Assembly: GCA_951799445.1 (NCBI GenBank)
Contig: OX637287.1
Location: 17,608,224-17,672,223 of the forward strand
DNA length: 64,000 bases
Direction of reading: 5' to 3'
DNA from: Pseudisothecium myosuroides
Lineage: Eukaryota > Streptophyta > Bryopsida > Hypnales > Lembophyllaceae
Shown here: one piece after another, positions 1 through 12,467 of the stretch
Layout: each line of letters opens with the position of its first letter
How positions within the stretch are numbered: position 1 is the first letter of the stretch
Made by a program: the position numbers and the translations under genes
Notes under the pieces: generated by a model
Database searches by the model: none
The model's input: only the letters and a program-made list of their open reading frames with translations
Told to the model about the DNA's origin: nothing

Positions 1-445
1 AGCTTTTGGGAAATTGCGACATGACTAACTCTTAGGTTTTCTTTTTCGACACGTGAAAATTTTATGGTTTTTATCTCACGAATGAAGAATTTCGCATGGT
101 GTTGAATTTGTCTTCTGAAGTTTGATACTCTCAAGTAGATGGCATTGCACAAGTGAATGTCGTGGTTCACCTGTGAGGGACCAAGTGGCCTAAATTAGGC
201 GTCATGTTTTTGAGTTGGGGACTTTCTTTTGCTCGATTTTTTAAATTTTGTGACCGATACCTGCAATGTTCCTCACTGATATGGAACTTGAACCTGTTTG
301 AATTGTATTGTTGGCAGTATAAGCAATCAAATTTTTTTTTTTAAAACTATGAAATCTCTGTTCTTAAGGATTAATGTTGCGATCCTGAAGCACGCCATGA
401 TCACCGGTGTAAGTCGCTACTGTTTGATCTGGATATTGTAAGCAG
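1..445. other. 5' flank of the glyoxalase-like gene
   Basis: No exon can be supported here. The first confirmed coding block of the next gene opens at an acceptor at 444-445 and has no in-frame ATG, so its start codon should lie here or left of the window. An ATG at 349 runs in frame to a GTAAGT donor at 409. Joining it to 446 would need a 37-bp intron, shorter than plants normally splice, so I do not call it. Confidence 0.5.
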
Positions 446-2544
446 AACAGGGCTTATAATGTGAGCGGAACGAACCAGTTGTGCTGTGGAACTGGCAAGC
501 AACACCTGAGCACGAAGGTGATTTCGAGAATCGGCAGGGGAGACGGGAGATCATCCACAACAGTGGCGAAGGCTTCATCGACGGTCAAGCGAGAAAGTGA
601 GACTGCACCTGATGACAACTTGCAATCTGCTGTGAAAGGTATGAATTCTTACCAGTGACTTATTAGCACTACATTTCTACAGCCTAGATTTGTCACAATG
701 TTCTAGGTACCTCTAATGTGTGCTAGGTTCCACAAATCTGGACCCTCGCTGCGGGAAAATGAACTCGCTGAGCTTGTAATGGGCGAAGGATGTATCTTTT
801 CAACAAAGAGGTTCAAGCTTTGAGTTACCTGGCATAATCTTAATGCAGACGGTATGATACTGGGCGATCTGATGGTAAAGAAGGCAAAACAGATCTTAGG
901 AAATTGGGATTTTTGGATATAGGATGCCTAAATTATGCCAGAGTGAAAAAAAAAAATGAACTCGTCAATTTTCTTGCCGTTTTTCTTGTGTGGAAGCCAC
1001 TTGCTCTAATGGAAAACCAACGGCATGCTCCCACTTCGTTGTCTTCTCTTTAATTTCCTCTAGCGTGGCAAGCTTCTTAGTAAATGGCTGTGCTAATAGT
1101 CCTTTCAGTGACATCGGAGAATGTGATGTGATGAGCAGTCAGAGCTGGAAGTATCAGGGCAGCATCCAAATGATGGTGCCATGATGCCTGAGGGCTTGCT
1201 GCAAGGCTATTGGTATTCAACATGGGAGATTCTAATAGAACATGGAATGTTTGTTCAGCAATCGAGTTCACGGGAGTGCATCACGTAGGCATGCTATGCG
1301 AGGATCTTGGAAGGTCACTCGATTTTTATTGTGGTTTTCTAGGTTCGTTCTCTCATTGTCGACCCTATGGCAATCATTCTTCTCCTTTCTCTCTTGTGCT
1401 GTTACGCTCCTGCTTTGTTGTGGGTGTCGCCTACTTTTCTGAACATATTTGAAGGGGGTCATGTTGTTAAGAACTGCGCTCATATTACAATCTAGGTTGT
1501 ATGTGCCACTCAAAACGCAGCCTTCAGTGGCATGCCACGTTTGAATTTTTTTTATTGCCTGCAAATATATGTTTAAATCCTTTTCATCATAGCGAGGGGT
1601 TAGTTAGTTCTAATTAGTTCCGTTAGCTTCATTCTATGTTTCTGATTTCTTATAGATGAGTAAGCCAAGTATTACCGCATTATTCCCGAAAGGACCTATG
1701 GGCCCAAAATTGGGGCTCATATTTTTTAGCAGTCTTGAGTAGGTCATGTTGGGATTCTCTCGTCTTATTCTATTTATTTTTTGTCCAACCCGTGCAATAT
1801 TCTTACTGATTCAGGTTATCTTATTTGACCCCATCTGAATTCTCTTTTTCACAATATGATCAATGGAATTGATCGTTCCAAACTATGAATCCTTGGTCTG
1901 TTAGGGGTTAAAACAGAAAAGACCTTACTTGTCTTGTGCCATCATTGCATATGGGAGGGAGTTCTGATTTGTGAACCTTAGCTTGCAACAGGTCTTGAAA
2001 TCAATAAGAATCGTCCTGACGATAAGCTTCCGTATGGTGGGGTCTGGTTAAATGTTGGTTCACCGTCTCAAATGATTCACTTGATGGAGTTGCCTAACCC
2101 GGATCCTAAAGAAGGCCGCCCAAAACATGGTGGACGAGACCGTCATGCATGTGTCTCAGTCAAGGATGTTTCGAAAATCAAGGAAGTATTTGACAAAGTT
2201 GGTATGTATGTTAAACTCTGGTCTTGATGTTTCTGTTCATTACACTACCATTTGTTGCAATCGAATCGTTCTTAAACCAGTTTGTATAGAAGATTCCAGG
2301 TGCTGAAATCATACCTTTATTTCTAAGCCCTGTGCTAGCATCTGTCATTTGTCTCCCTCCAAGTCGCTTTGTGAAGGGAGTGGTCCTCCCACAGCCTCGG
2401 GTATTAGTTCTTGGGTTTTACGAACAGGTATGAACTTTGAAGTTGTTATGTACAGGTGTCCCTTACACGTTGAGCCAGTCTGGAAGACCAGCCCTCTTTG
2501 CTAGGGATCCTGACGGCAATGCCCTGGAGTTCTCGCAGATGTAA
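446..2544 (+). CDS. glyoxalase I-like VOC-family protein, plastid GLYI10-like (5' incomplete)
   Basis: Exons read as join(446..638, 1229..1342, 1992..2201, 2456..2544). All three introns are phase 1 with GT-AG ends, giving 201 residues after the first acceptor. The C-terminal ~135 residues form a single vicinal-oxygen-chelate domain: VHHVGMLCEDL, then MIHLMELPNPDP, GGRDRHACVSV and a final RDPDGNALEFSQM. The usual four metal-ligand positions are filled (H of HHVG, E of LMEL, H of RHAC, E of LEF). The best family match is the Arabidopsis lactoylglutathione lyase/glyoxalase-I-like proteins of the At5g57040 type. The first ~65 residues are rich in Ser, Thr, Arg and Lys and look like part of a plastid transit peptide. 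Whether it acts on methylglyoxal-glutathione is not shown, since plant members of this subgroup differ in activity. The missing start codon is the main gap; the first intron is the least certain. Confidence 0.85.
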
Positions 2545-3693
2545 CTAGTTTTCATGCCTTTTCAAACTTGCGCTCTCTTTTATGATGAGCGCCTTGCCTA
2601 AGATTCAGTGTATGTATTTAGGGCCCTTTTGATAGATGTTCTCTACATGCAAAGAGATACTATGTGCACCATGAATTTGAGGAGTATTTGTACAGACATT
2701 ATTGTAGTACTGTCATAAAATTAGGGGAGCTACTGTGTTCTCAGGCTTAAGGAAAACGATCAGATCTCCTACGGGTGTCACTGCTCTTGATTCGTGCTTT
2801 TCAGACAGAGGATGACACGGAAGGTTGCATTGCGCAGCCGAGCCAAGCCCCAGCTTCTGAAAGCGAGGTGGGCTCACTTGTGGGCTCTCATTCTCTAATG
2901 AGCTAGATATTATTGGAATGCCCCTTATTTGCGTGACGCCTGACTTATAAAGACATCCCTTTTCTCGTATTACTGATCTTCAAGATCGTAAACGTCACCT
3001 CTACTGCATCAGTGCTTCAGAATTTTGTCGATGTTTCATGATTTTGTCACAGTCCGTGCTTGCTCGAGGGGACTCATTTGGGTGGTAATTTTTGCTACAA
3101 AGCGTGTTCCTGCTTGCGCCCATCAGATCACGTGACTGTGGATTCTCGGGTTCGTACTCAGACACTCCATAGCCTTCACGGTACTCCATCTATACAGAAT
3201 TTGAATAGTACTGGTCAGTGTTGTGATTGTCCTTTTGTTCGCCGTTCCACCAGGGTCATCAGAGTCAAGCCGAGTTGGAATATTCCACCGGCAATTTTTG
3301 AAAACCGAGCTGTAAGGCCACTTCTCGTCCCAATTCAATGCGCTGGCCGACTCCATCACCCTTTCACTGCAACTTCCAAAACTATTATTCTCGTGCTCCG
3401 ACGTTGAACCAAGTGAGCCTCAATTCTCGCAGAGCAGATGATACCGATCCCAAGACTATCTGAGGACTCAGTCTCACCAGATAAATAATTAATGAATCCT
3501 GATCTCTTGCAAGTTGCAACACTTATTTGGAGTCACAATTCGACTTGTTCGAGAGACTACCAAAGCAGGACTTGAGTGTCGGTGACGCGACTGCAATTTA
3601 CGGAAGTTTGGGTTCCAGGTTAGGATTTCCGAGGCGAATCTATCAGCGCTGTAGATTTGTCGAAGTGAGAGTGAAAAGTAAACGTTTGCGAGG
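2545..3693. other. intergenic spacer between two + strand genes
   Basis: This should contain the 3' UTR of the VOC gene and the promoter and 5' UTR of the NERD gene. An open frame at 3060-3407 has no family features or coding bias, and I do not call it. Confidence 0.5.
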
Positions 3694-6600
3694 ATGTCAA
3701 TGTCCAGGACGCAGGAACGAGTGCAGCAGAGTCCTGGCTATGGCGCTGCCAAGACGATTGAAACTGTCTTGGTTGGGGTGTTGTGGCTGGTGAAGGTGCT
3801 GCTCATGGGTGCCGGGGAGGCGCTGGTGGCGCTGTACAAGCAGCTCAAGCTGCTGGCGCTCACGCTCACGCCCGGCCAGGAGTACGAGTTAGAGAGTGAC
3901 CGCGCGGGCCGCGCCGCCGAGCTTCGCGTTGCCGCGTTGTGGGTTCGCCTTTCCCCTTCTCCTGCCCTTCTGCTTTTGTTTCAGAATTTTCTGGTCCCTT
4001 GTCCTTCCTGTTGTGAATTTGGGTTCTTGTGAATTGGAGTTGTTGTGAATTGCAGTTCTTGTGCCTTTTGCGCTTCCGAGCATTGTCCTTTAGTTTTTTA
4101 GTTGCATGGAGGTTAGATAGAAATCTATGGAAAACGGTTGTGGACAGTGGTTGAGGATCATCCGAAAGGCAGGCAACAATTTTAGAAGTCTTCGTAGGGC
4201 AAGAGAAGGATGCCGTTGAATTAAAATAATGTTTGTCGAGTTTTAATGTCTCCATATTTCTTGAAGAAGCTCCTGTTTTGATGTTTCATGGAGGTTCGAT
4301 AGAATTCTATGGAAGGAAATTGTGGACAGTGGTTGAGGATCGTCTGAAAGGCAGGCAACACGTTTTGAGTCTAGGTGGATGTTCTTAAAAGTAGGATGCT
4401 GTTGAATGTGGATTCCGTTTTCCGGGGTTTAGTAGTCTCTCTTTTTTGTAAAGAAGCGTCTGTTTTTGATGTTTCAGGTTTGAAGGGATACCAGGCGTTC
4501 AAGTTTTCACGTCGTTGCGGATCCCTGATACAGGCAATGGCCGAGGACGCCGGGAGATAGATCTCGTTCTTGTAACAAAGAGGTACCACAACACGAAATT
4601 GTTTTGTATCTCAACCCCACTTTAACCCTGAAGGATGGACTATGGGATGCCACATTTTTAAATGACCATTTTGATTGATCATATTGTAGATAGTGAAATT
4701 TTTATGGGGAAAGTCTTTATGTCATTGGATTTAGTGAAGAACATATAATTCTTTGGCCCAAAAAACTAATTATCTGAAAAAATAAAGATCCCCACAGAAA
4801 CTCTTCGAAGCTGCCGAAAAAAGTGAGGTCAATGTGGGCTTTCCTCGTCAGGGTTAATGAAAGGTCAATACTGAAGACGCTAGTTTTATGCCTAGTTTCG
4901 TGCTCTTGGTGTTCCCGTCTAATGTAGTGTACGTGAAGTAAATACTTGTTCAGTATTTATGTTGCAGAGAGTTGTTTGTTGTGGAGGTGAAGAACTGGTC
5001 TGGTGCAATTGAGTTGCAACCGGATGGTAGCTGGCTGCAGATACGTCGTAATGGTACATTTCAAAAGCATTCCAATGTTGTAAGTTCCCTCAATTAGCAT
5101 CTAGTTTTCGTCTCTTCATTGACCCTGACATTGCCAAAGTATGTGAATACTTTCCGGATTTTAGATATCGCTAAATTAGCTGGTCTTTCTTTATTGCGAA
5201 ACATCAACATGAAGGCACTTTGTTTCTAACTAATCATCTCTCTCCATTTTGTATTTTCCTTTCGTTACCCGCAATTTTGTGGTGTTTCAAGCAAATCCAT
5301 TGAACATGGTACATCTCGATTCTTGACAGGTGGATGGTACGAAGTACCGCGCTGTGTTGCTGAAGTCTTATATTGAGAGAAGGGGGGTGAATGTGCCTTC
5401 TGGCTTTGTGCAGCCCAAAGTGTTTCTAGTCAATCCTGACTGCAGGTAATCTGATTCCCTCCACTCATCCAAATCTCTATCTTGGGTTTGCATTGATAGA
5501 ATTAATTTCCTGTAGTGTGAAATGATAAGAGAGTTGAAGACTTAGTCTGTCTATATATCCAGGTGACAAAAGAACGAGTACAAAACATATGGCAGGAACT
5601 CCCGTTGTTGAAAATCTCTATATGGGAGCTCGGGTTTCCAAATAGGATTCCATTTTTGGTCACTGTTATGTCGGGGGCAGAAATGCATGATATGCATGAC
5701 AAGTCAGGCACTTACCGCGAGCTGCCCACTGTCAACAGCTTTTATAAACTGACGATCTGAATCAAGATGTGAGGAAGTTTGGGTGACACTTTCTGGTAGT
5801 CTACTTGAATAATAACAGTTTCTGTTCCTTGTTGCACATGTAGGCCAGAACAGGCCATCGTGATGCAGCCAGAAGTATTATCCGCAGATCAATGGGAGAA
5901 TTTTTTGGAAAACAATCTGGGAAGGACTGGGTCTGGATGGATGAGTAGTCTCTTTAACTCTCAGCAGTCAGATTCTGTCCTTACTGAGACTTCTGAGAAA
6001 CAGCTGCTATATATTTTAAGCACGGCCCCTACTTGGGACAGGTGATGTTTTGGTCACCCCTGCCAGTTATACGCATGTTGTCTCTCCTTGGACTTCGGGC
6101 TAAGGTAGATATTCAATATTTGGGCAATGATGTAAGCCCTGAATGGTTTTCTTTTCTTCGCAGCAGTTTCTTTTTTGTATGCCTTCAGTCGAGATTCTAT
6201 GGGGGTATGCCAAGCGAAGCTTCGTAGGTTACATTCTTCTTTATTAGTTGACTCATGTACAGTACTATTGTCCATGTTTCAGTGCCCTTACTGTGTTATT
6301 CTTGGCAAGCAAGCGACCTTTATAATCCTGATTACATTAATCTTTCTGGCATTGAAGTTGTTACATTCTGACTAAACGCATCGACTCTTACAGGTTGGAG
6401 CTTTACGGAGGTAAAATTGTGGTTGGAGATTTTCACTCGTTTCAGGGTCAGTCTGAGGAGGTGCAGACTTTGAAGTTTGCAAAGCGGAAGGTTGTGAAAC
6501 AGTTAACAATGACGCACCGAAGGGGTTGGGTGGGTCATACACTTGGTGAGTTTTGTTCCTTTCCTTGAGCCCACGAAGGATTATTACACTACAGTTTTCC

Positions 6601-7125
6601 TTTATCCTTGTCCTCATCATTCAAAGTAAGATTGCATTGCAGCGTGGCTCAATGCTTTGTGTTCTCTCGTAGGGAAGTTGGAAGAAACTCGTGACCTTAA
6701 TGTATATTCGAACTAGTCTGTTACACCAGTTCCACCTTATTGTTATTTTTCTGGAATGGTGGATGTCATTGTGCCAAAATTGTGATTTCCAGGTGCTAAA
6801 AGCTTTGAAAACTAGGACACAGATCCACGTTTTTCCTTTGAAGGGGTGCCATCGGCTTGAAATACAACGTCATACAATATTGATTGTTGCGGTGGTTCTA
6901 TTGACAGGGCTTTTAATTGGTCGTACACCCAAAGTTAAAGTTGCTGTGACTGTTCGTGACCACCGAGAGGCGAACCCCACCAAGCCCACCAAAAAACAAG
7001 ACTTTGGTTTCCCACTCCATCTTGAAGTGAGACCGGATCTGGAGATAGTTTTTCAGCCAGTGGCTAACCCTAAACCTGCGCATTATAACTTAAACGACGT
7101 CCTCTCCTTGACCCTGAGTTCTTAA
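3694..7125 (+). CDS. NERD (nuclease-related) domain protein with N-terminal hydrophobic segment
   Basis: Seven exons keep one frame: join(3694..3938, 4478..4582, 4968..5079, 5330..5445, 5844..6041, 6394..6545, 6908..7125). Together they give 381 residues. Residues ~23-58 are hydrophobic and may anchor the protein in a membrane. The NERD domain runs from ~73 to ~200: AGRAAELRV (E76), then RREIDLVLV (D110) and FVVEVKNWSG (E123, K125). This is the E...D...ExK arrangement of the PD-(D/E)xK nuclease fold to which NERD is related. The C-terminal half carries the block LSTAPTWDRLEL and an end DVLSLTLSS, as in plant NERD proteins that lack other domains. The first donor (GTGGGT after GCGTT) is weaker than the rest; it was chosen because it joins AAL to FEGIPG in phase and completes the domain start. 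Nuclease activity and function are unproven. It lies downstream of the VOC gene on the same strand but is a separate gene. Confidence 0.87.
4104..4477 (+). repeat. tandem duplication (~185 bp x2) inside NERD intron 1
   Basis: Two diverged copies lie head to tail, about 4104-4289 and 4284-4477. Both contain CATGGAGGTT, TGTGGACAGTGGTTGAGGAT, GAAAGGCAGGCAACA and, near the end, AAGAAGC followed by TGTTTTTGATGTTTCA. The second copy ends with TTTCAG, the splice acceptor used for exon 2. The first copy has TTTCAT at the same place. Confidence 0.85.
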
Positions 7126-9375
7126 TTAGTGTCTAATCTTTCTCCAGTCATGTACCCAGCGGGGAGGTACTATGTTTCAAAATTGTGTACAGAGTATTCT
7201 GAGGGAATGTTGCCATTAATTAGCCTGTTTTTGAGCTTGTTCTGACAAAGGCTGGTTTGTTCCTTCGCTAAGCAGAGATGAAATTTTGCTTTGTGGGCAA
7301 TGCCCAGCTCTAGTGGCTGATCCGCATTGAAGGAAACTAAGGTTTAGGTTACTGTATTGGGTTAGGTTTCTATATAAGGTTTATGTAGAAATACGCTGAC
7401 AGGGCTCTGCAAGTATTGACAATTGCTTTTGTATCTTAAGTAGAGAGCATGGGTGAATATTACTTTCACCAAACTATAGTTTTAAGTGTATATCTTGATG
7501 GACTAATAGACACTGACTCGGCGTATGTCCCTTGTCTGTGTGAGTTGTAATGCTTCTACTCTTTTCATGTGCACAATGAATTTGAGCATTGTTCCTACTT
7601 TTTTTTGTTGGATCTTGTTGGAAGTCAAAAGAGTATCTTATTCTTATGTTTTTTTTGGACTTTGTATGAACAAATTATGAATTTTCAAAGTGCTGAAAAT
7701 AGGTGTACCAAAGAGTGGCTTTAGGCTTGTGGTAGAGGCAATACATTTTAGGATTCAAATGCAAGAATTTGGGATCGATTTCAGAATGGGATCACAATTA
7801 GGTGTAGTTACCTTATACATAACATTGTTAACTAGCCAAAAAGCTTCCCCCTTCAAGAAAGTATAATCCCTCTGTGGATGCCTAGGAGAAATTTAGTTAT
7901 ATTGTAATCAATATTATTGGTTGGTTCAACGTAAGTTTTGGTTAGGCTAGCTATGTCATTGTGTGGGGGACTGTGTGTGGCTACTATAAGTGACTCAATA
8001 GTAATTTCAGAAAGCTAGGGGGCTCCACTTTCTGAAGAAGCAAAAGAGACCCCCCTAACTTTGCTTAACAATGTTATGTACTACAACAACAATATTTCCT
8101 TTGTTTCGGAAAAAGATCCATGTTTCCCCCATCCTTGCATTATTGCAAGTAGAGGCCAATTAGGTCACTTGCATATTCACTTCTATTTTTCCAACTTGTA
8201 TTCACCTTGATAGGGCTCACCATGCTAGACTCTCAAGAATGTGTATGTAGTAAGGTTTAGGGTTTAAGGTAACTTCATGGGTGCCCTTCTTTACATTTTT
8301 AAACCAAAAAGAAGTCCACAGAAGGAGATCAACAATAGTCTTGTCTCCCTCTTTTTTAGCTTCTTCTTTGGAAACCTCTTGAAATTTAGAGAAGCTTGAG
8401 AAGCTTCCAATTTTTATTTAGTCATATTGGATGAATACACATACAATTGACCCACTCAATTTTTTCCATGATTGTGTAGATGGATTGAGATGGGAAGTTA
8501 TAGGGAAAATGAGGAGGACAAAATTACATGAAGTTGTACTCAAATTGATATCAACTGGGGATGATTTATCATGAAGACAATGTCCAGATTGCTTGTGATC
8601 TTTTTTTGGAGTGAAAGATACAAATAATCAAATGATTTCATTAAATGAGAAACCATTATTGGAAGACCTCTTTTTACAAGAGGTTGACATAGGATCCTTT
8701 TATTATCCTGGCTAATTCACTAGTAGATCAACACTATATTGACTAATAAATTCATCAAATTTAGCCAAATAGGTTTGATAGTCATATTTGGAAGAATATA
8801 AGGCTAACACTAAGGCCCACACTAAGGATTAGAGCATTGCCTCATGTCTCAATTGGAAGTCTCAACAATTAGGTTTAGTCTATCTTTGGACCCTTTGCTA
8901 TTACACCCTCATCTTAGCAATGTCAATATGAAGGCTCAACCTCGCAAGTCCCTTTCTATATATGTACACCATCAACCAACAATATATTAGGATAAACTTG
9001 ACTTTCCAAGTACCTTCAAATCCATAGTTTGATTGCATTTTGTTATATAGGTGGAATTGGTGTCTAAACCAGTGTTGGACGTGGGTCAAGTTTGCAACAT
9101 ACCATTTGGGACTGGTTTACAAATTTGAATGGTATCATTAAGAAAGAGGGTACTAGAGTCGAAAGTTATTTCAATTTATTGAAACTGTTATCAATATCAA
9201 CATAAACTTTGTATTTCTACCAATGCACTGGTATGAGGTGGACCTCCAAGGTTTGCATAATAGTTTATTATGCACAATGATATCACTCAATTTAAGAAGA
9301 AATAAGTGGATAAAATTTAATAAGTTTGACTTTGAATGCATTGTTGACATATAGTCATAAGAAGAGATTTAGGGG
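7126..9375. other. intergenic DNA, no gene seen
   Basis: It starts with the 3' flank of the NERD gene and becomes AT-rich. An inverted pair ACATAACATTGTTAA at 7817-7831 and its complement at 8065-8079, with loosely similar flanks, may be the ends of a decayed ~280-bp MITE. Nothing else stands out. Confidence 0.45.
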
Positions 9376-9660
9376 CATTGGAGGGCTTTTTCAGGCCCGT
9401 TCCCCATCCTATTCTTGATGTAGCAAAGGAACATCGGGCGCTGTCAGAACCCTAATTAAAAAATAAATAAATAAATTTGCTTCTGAAATTTACAAAAAAA
9501 AGGTAAAATAAAAAAATAAAATATAAAAAATGTAAAAAATGACGTGGCACTCTCTTGACCACATCGGACTGTGTGTGTGGCAGAGTTCCCAGGCTAGGAA
9601 CAGCCTAGGAACTCGCAGTCTTCTACACCCCCAAGTACACCCCACAAATCTCTTCTAATG
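9376..9660 (-). mobile_element. MITE, family C (copy C1, reversed)
   Basis: Read on the - strand it begins CATTAGAAGAGATTTG and ends near GGGCCTGAAAAAGCCCTCC then AATG, matching copies at 22652 and 35463. It keeps the internal GAGAGTGCCACGTCA hairpin arm and the GGAACTCTGCCAC block seen in the other copies. It has no coding capacity and must be a non-autonomous DNA element. Confidence 0.75.
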
Positions 9661-11806
9661 AAATGACACATGGATGGCTAAACTTAAGAAGATGTAAATG
9701 GACTGATGGGGAAAAGGTATCAAATACTAGTGGCTGATGTGCACTTCAGTTTGAATTTGATGATGAAACTAATATGCACTTCAGTTTATAAAAACTGAAA
9801 TCTCCAAGGTCAGTTAACTACCATGATACTTCCCAGGAGAATTATTGTTACATCACTAGTTTTGATCACCATATGGAAAAATTGATACCATGCGGGATTT
9901 GAGTTGAGATACCATTATTTAGACCATTTTGATATCTGGGTTGCACCCATACCCACACCCAACATTGGTCCAAACAACGATACAATTGTATTTGGTTGGG
10001 CATTGCAATAGTAAATATGCCTTAGGACCCTAAACCAAACACAATTGTACTTTAGTGACAACCTTCACTACAAGGTATATTTGTAATACTTTAGTGAGCA
10101 AGGGGACATTGCGGATGATTTTTCAAGCCTTGCAAAAACTAGATAAGTAGAAATGATGAGTCCCAAACAAACAGGGTACTGTAGCGCTTTGGTTGGACAA
10201 AATGAATGTTATGCCACATATGCTTAGAATGTAGGCATGAGCATGTGTCTATGTTTCCAAAGAATACAAGGATCTAAGTTGTGAATAAAAAAACATGACT
10301 CTTCAAAGTTCAAAGTATCCTAGCCACAAACTCAAGGTGTAAGACGTGGGAGTAAGGGTCCAAGAGGAATTCACTTGAAAGTCAATTTTGCCCTCTATAG
10401 ATGCAACTTGCCCTCTAATTACATGGATTGCCTCTCTCAGCCATCTTTGAGATTTATATACCATTCACATATGACTTAGCACTAGTTTTTGACATCTTAC
10501 TATTTTGATAATATCAAATATTAATGGAGTTCACTCCCGAGTACAACAAGAAAATTAAGGTTTTGTGGAAAGAGTTCTGACCTTTCTCAATTTGAGTTAA
10601 CATAGGTTTTTACTTGCTATGAGAAAACACCATTACCCTTCACCCGACAGCTCAATAGACATGTTTCATTTTTTCTAATAAGTCAGATCTCGCCATGTCT
10701 AGCAACAACTTTCGTTGCCTGGTGAGCTGCCCGGTTATTGCAAAGTGTCCTGTTATAGGCATGTGTACGATATGAAGTATCAAGTTGAAAAGACAGAGAA
10801 ACAAGACTGTTGAGAAGATTGAAATGAATTGAGAGATTTCTACATGCAGAGGGGCGGATTTATCTGAATTATACTCGAATTCCACAAGGATGTGATACAT
10901 GTCGAGATCACTCCATGTAAGAAAAGATAAGCTTCTACGAGCTACAGACGACGGATAAGAGTTATCCCATGTCGCCACCCAGCCACGCATGTTTATCGCT
11001 TAGCATCCTCACGAGTTAGGCGGTCCATTTCAAGCTCTCTGGATAACAGTATCGTTTGTGAATTAACTACTTCACTAGATGCTGTCGGAGATGCTACAAT
11101 TTCAACTTACGTGAAAAATCATTTAGCGACCGACGTCACCGGAGATGCGGACAACAAGACAAGCCAGAAGGTTGTAGATCCTTCTGGGGGTGTTACTTAA
11201 TTGCAGGATCGGAGCTTCTTGAGCCATTCGCCTGCCATATTCGGCAATGCTGCTCTGCTCTCTTCGTGCTACTGTAAGGTGCTCAGCAGCTTAATCTATT
11301 GCCGAGAAATTTCTGAGTTCTCAACTCTGTATAGCATCTACTCGATCAAGCTTCTCCGGTCCTATTCTTGTCAATGAATTTGCATTGCGGATTCATTCTT
11401 CTCTTGAACGAATTTGAACAATGCTTTTTGTCCTTCCTCATCAATTAATTTTTTTGAATGCTGGTGCAGTTCACATGCTAACTTAAGTCTAGTGTCCGCT
11501 GCAAACCTTCGATCGGTTTTCGTCCGAGATGTACAATATCTCCACATGTATTACCTTCAGTTACCAATCGCTGAAGCATGACGTTTGTAATTTCGCATAG
11601 CACTTTCGTAACGATACCGTAAACCAATTCTAAGTGCCATAATCCTCAATGGATAAAATGATTGGTTTCCATTGATGGGGTGTTGTTGAACCATTATGTT
11701 CGTAATTTCTTATAGCATTGGAATGATACCAGAATCTGATTAATTCGACGTTCCTAACGAGACTTTTTCTGTGGTGTATGCAGCTAGCTAGAAGAGAAAT
11801 CCATCA
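9661..11806. other. intergenic DNA upstream of the S1-like gene
   Basis: No gene is recognised. A 112-codon ATG frame on the - strand at 10652-10990 has one hydrophobic stretch in its middle but no family signature. The last ~500 bp should hold the promoter of the S1-like gene; I see no diagnostic element beyond general AT-richness. Confidence 0.45.
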
Positions 11807-12229
11807 ATGGTCGGAGCCATGAAGTACTACCGGGCGGTGGTGTCTGTCTGTTCCGCTATGGCAATACTAGCGATCACCACCAGGCTCTGCCCAGTTTCCA
11901 AGGTGCACGCGCAGGGCTCTGGATCGGTGGAAGTCGCCAGCTTCCTCTTGGATCCCGTGCACGTGCAGTGCCAACGCATTGGGTTCATGTACGGCCATCA
12001 TCGCCGGGCTACAATTGCTGTGCGCGGGACGTGGAACTTCTACTTCTACTTCGGGCCGAATTTCCGGGGCTGGATGTGCAACTTCCATCTGTACTCCAGC
12101 TTTGCCTTCCGGACCTTCTCCGTGACCGTGCCTGCGTGGCCGGTGCCGCGGGAGTGCCTCGACTGTATGTGGACCATCATGGGAGATGGGTTGTATAGAA
12201 ATGGGAAGCTATATCCGTGGGATGATTAG
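11807..12229 (+). CDS. S1 / self-incompatibility-like secreted protein (S-protein homologue)
   Basis: This is an intronless frame of 140 residues starting at ATG 11807. Residues 1-35 form a signal peptide (hydrophobic VVSVCSAMAILAI, then VHAQ as probable cleavage region), so the mature protein is ~105 residues, typical of the plant S1 family. Family marks appear in order: VQCQRIG (C55), GTWNFYFYFGPNFRGW, MCNFHLYS (C91), and CLDCMWTIMGDGLYRNG (C117, C120). The four cysteines match the two conserved disulphides. Poppy S1 is the pollen-rejecting stigma ligand, but most homologues in land plants have unknown roles as small secreted ligands, so no self-incompatibility function is implied. The fold and family are clear; the role is not. 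Confidence 0.85.
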   Translation: MVGAMKYYRAVVSVCSAMAILAITTRLCPVSKVHAQGSGSVEVASFLLDPVHVQCQRIGFMYGHHRRATIAVRGTWNFYFYFGPNFRGWMCNFHLYSSFAFRTFSVTVPAWPVPRECLDCMWTIMGDGLYRNGKLYPWDD

Positions 12230-12303
12230 TTACTTCACTGACGAGATCTGGAGTTCGTTCACCACCGCTAGCTTCAAACTGTACTGTCGAATTCAGTTTC
12301 AGC

Positions 12304-12309
12304 AATAAA
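12304..12309 (+). terminator. putative polyadenylation signal of the S1-like gene
   Basis: AATAAA lies 75 bp after the stop codon, in the range used by plant near-upstream elements. It is inferred from position only. Confidence 0.45.
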
Positions 12310-12467
12310 ACTAGCTACCGTTTGTAGACAATTAATTGCATGCTTGCTGTTTGAATTGAAATTGGTAGCATGAAAGAAGGGAAGCTAAGGAAAATAATGA
12401 AATCCATGAGATGCAATCTCGGGTAGAATTCGTTTTGTCAGCATCAGGAAAGAGCCCTGATTGAACG

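Noticed and set aside
349..408. First exon of the VOC gene starting at ATG 349
   Set aside because: The phase is right, but the intron would be only 37 bp.
461..658. Frame starting at 461 as a complete small gene
   Set aside because: It opens with GTG, runs past a good donor at 639 and is better explained as an internal exon of the VOC gene.
3060..3407. 115-codon open frame
   Set aside because: No family feature, no splice partner, and overlapping frames on the other strand are equally long.
10652..10990. Small membrane protein on the - strand
   Set aside because: One hydrophobic stretch alone is not enough evidence; no splice or family support.
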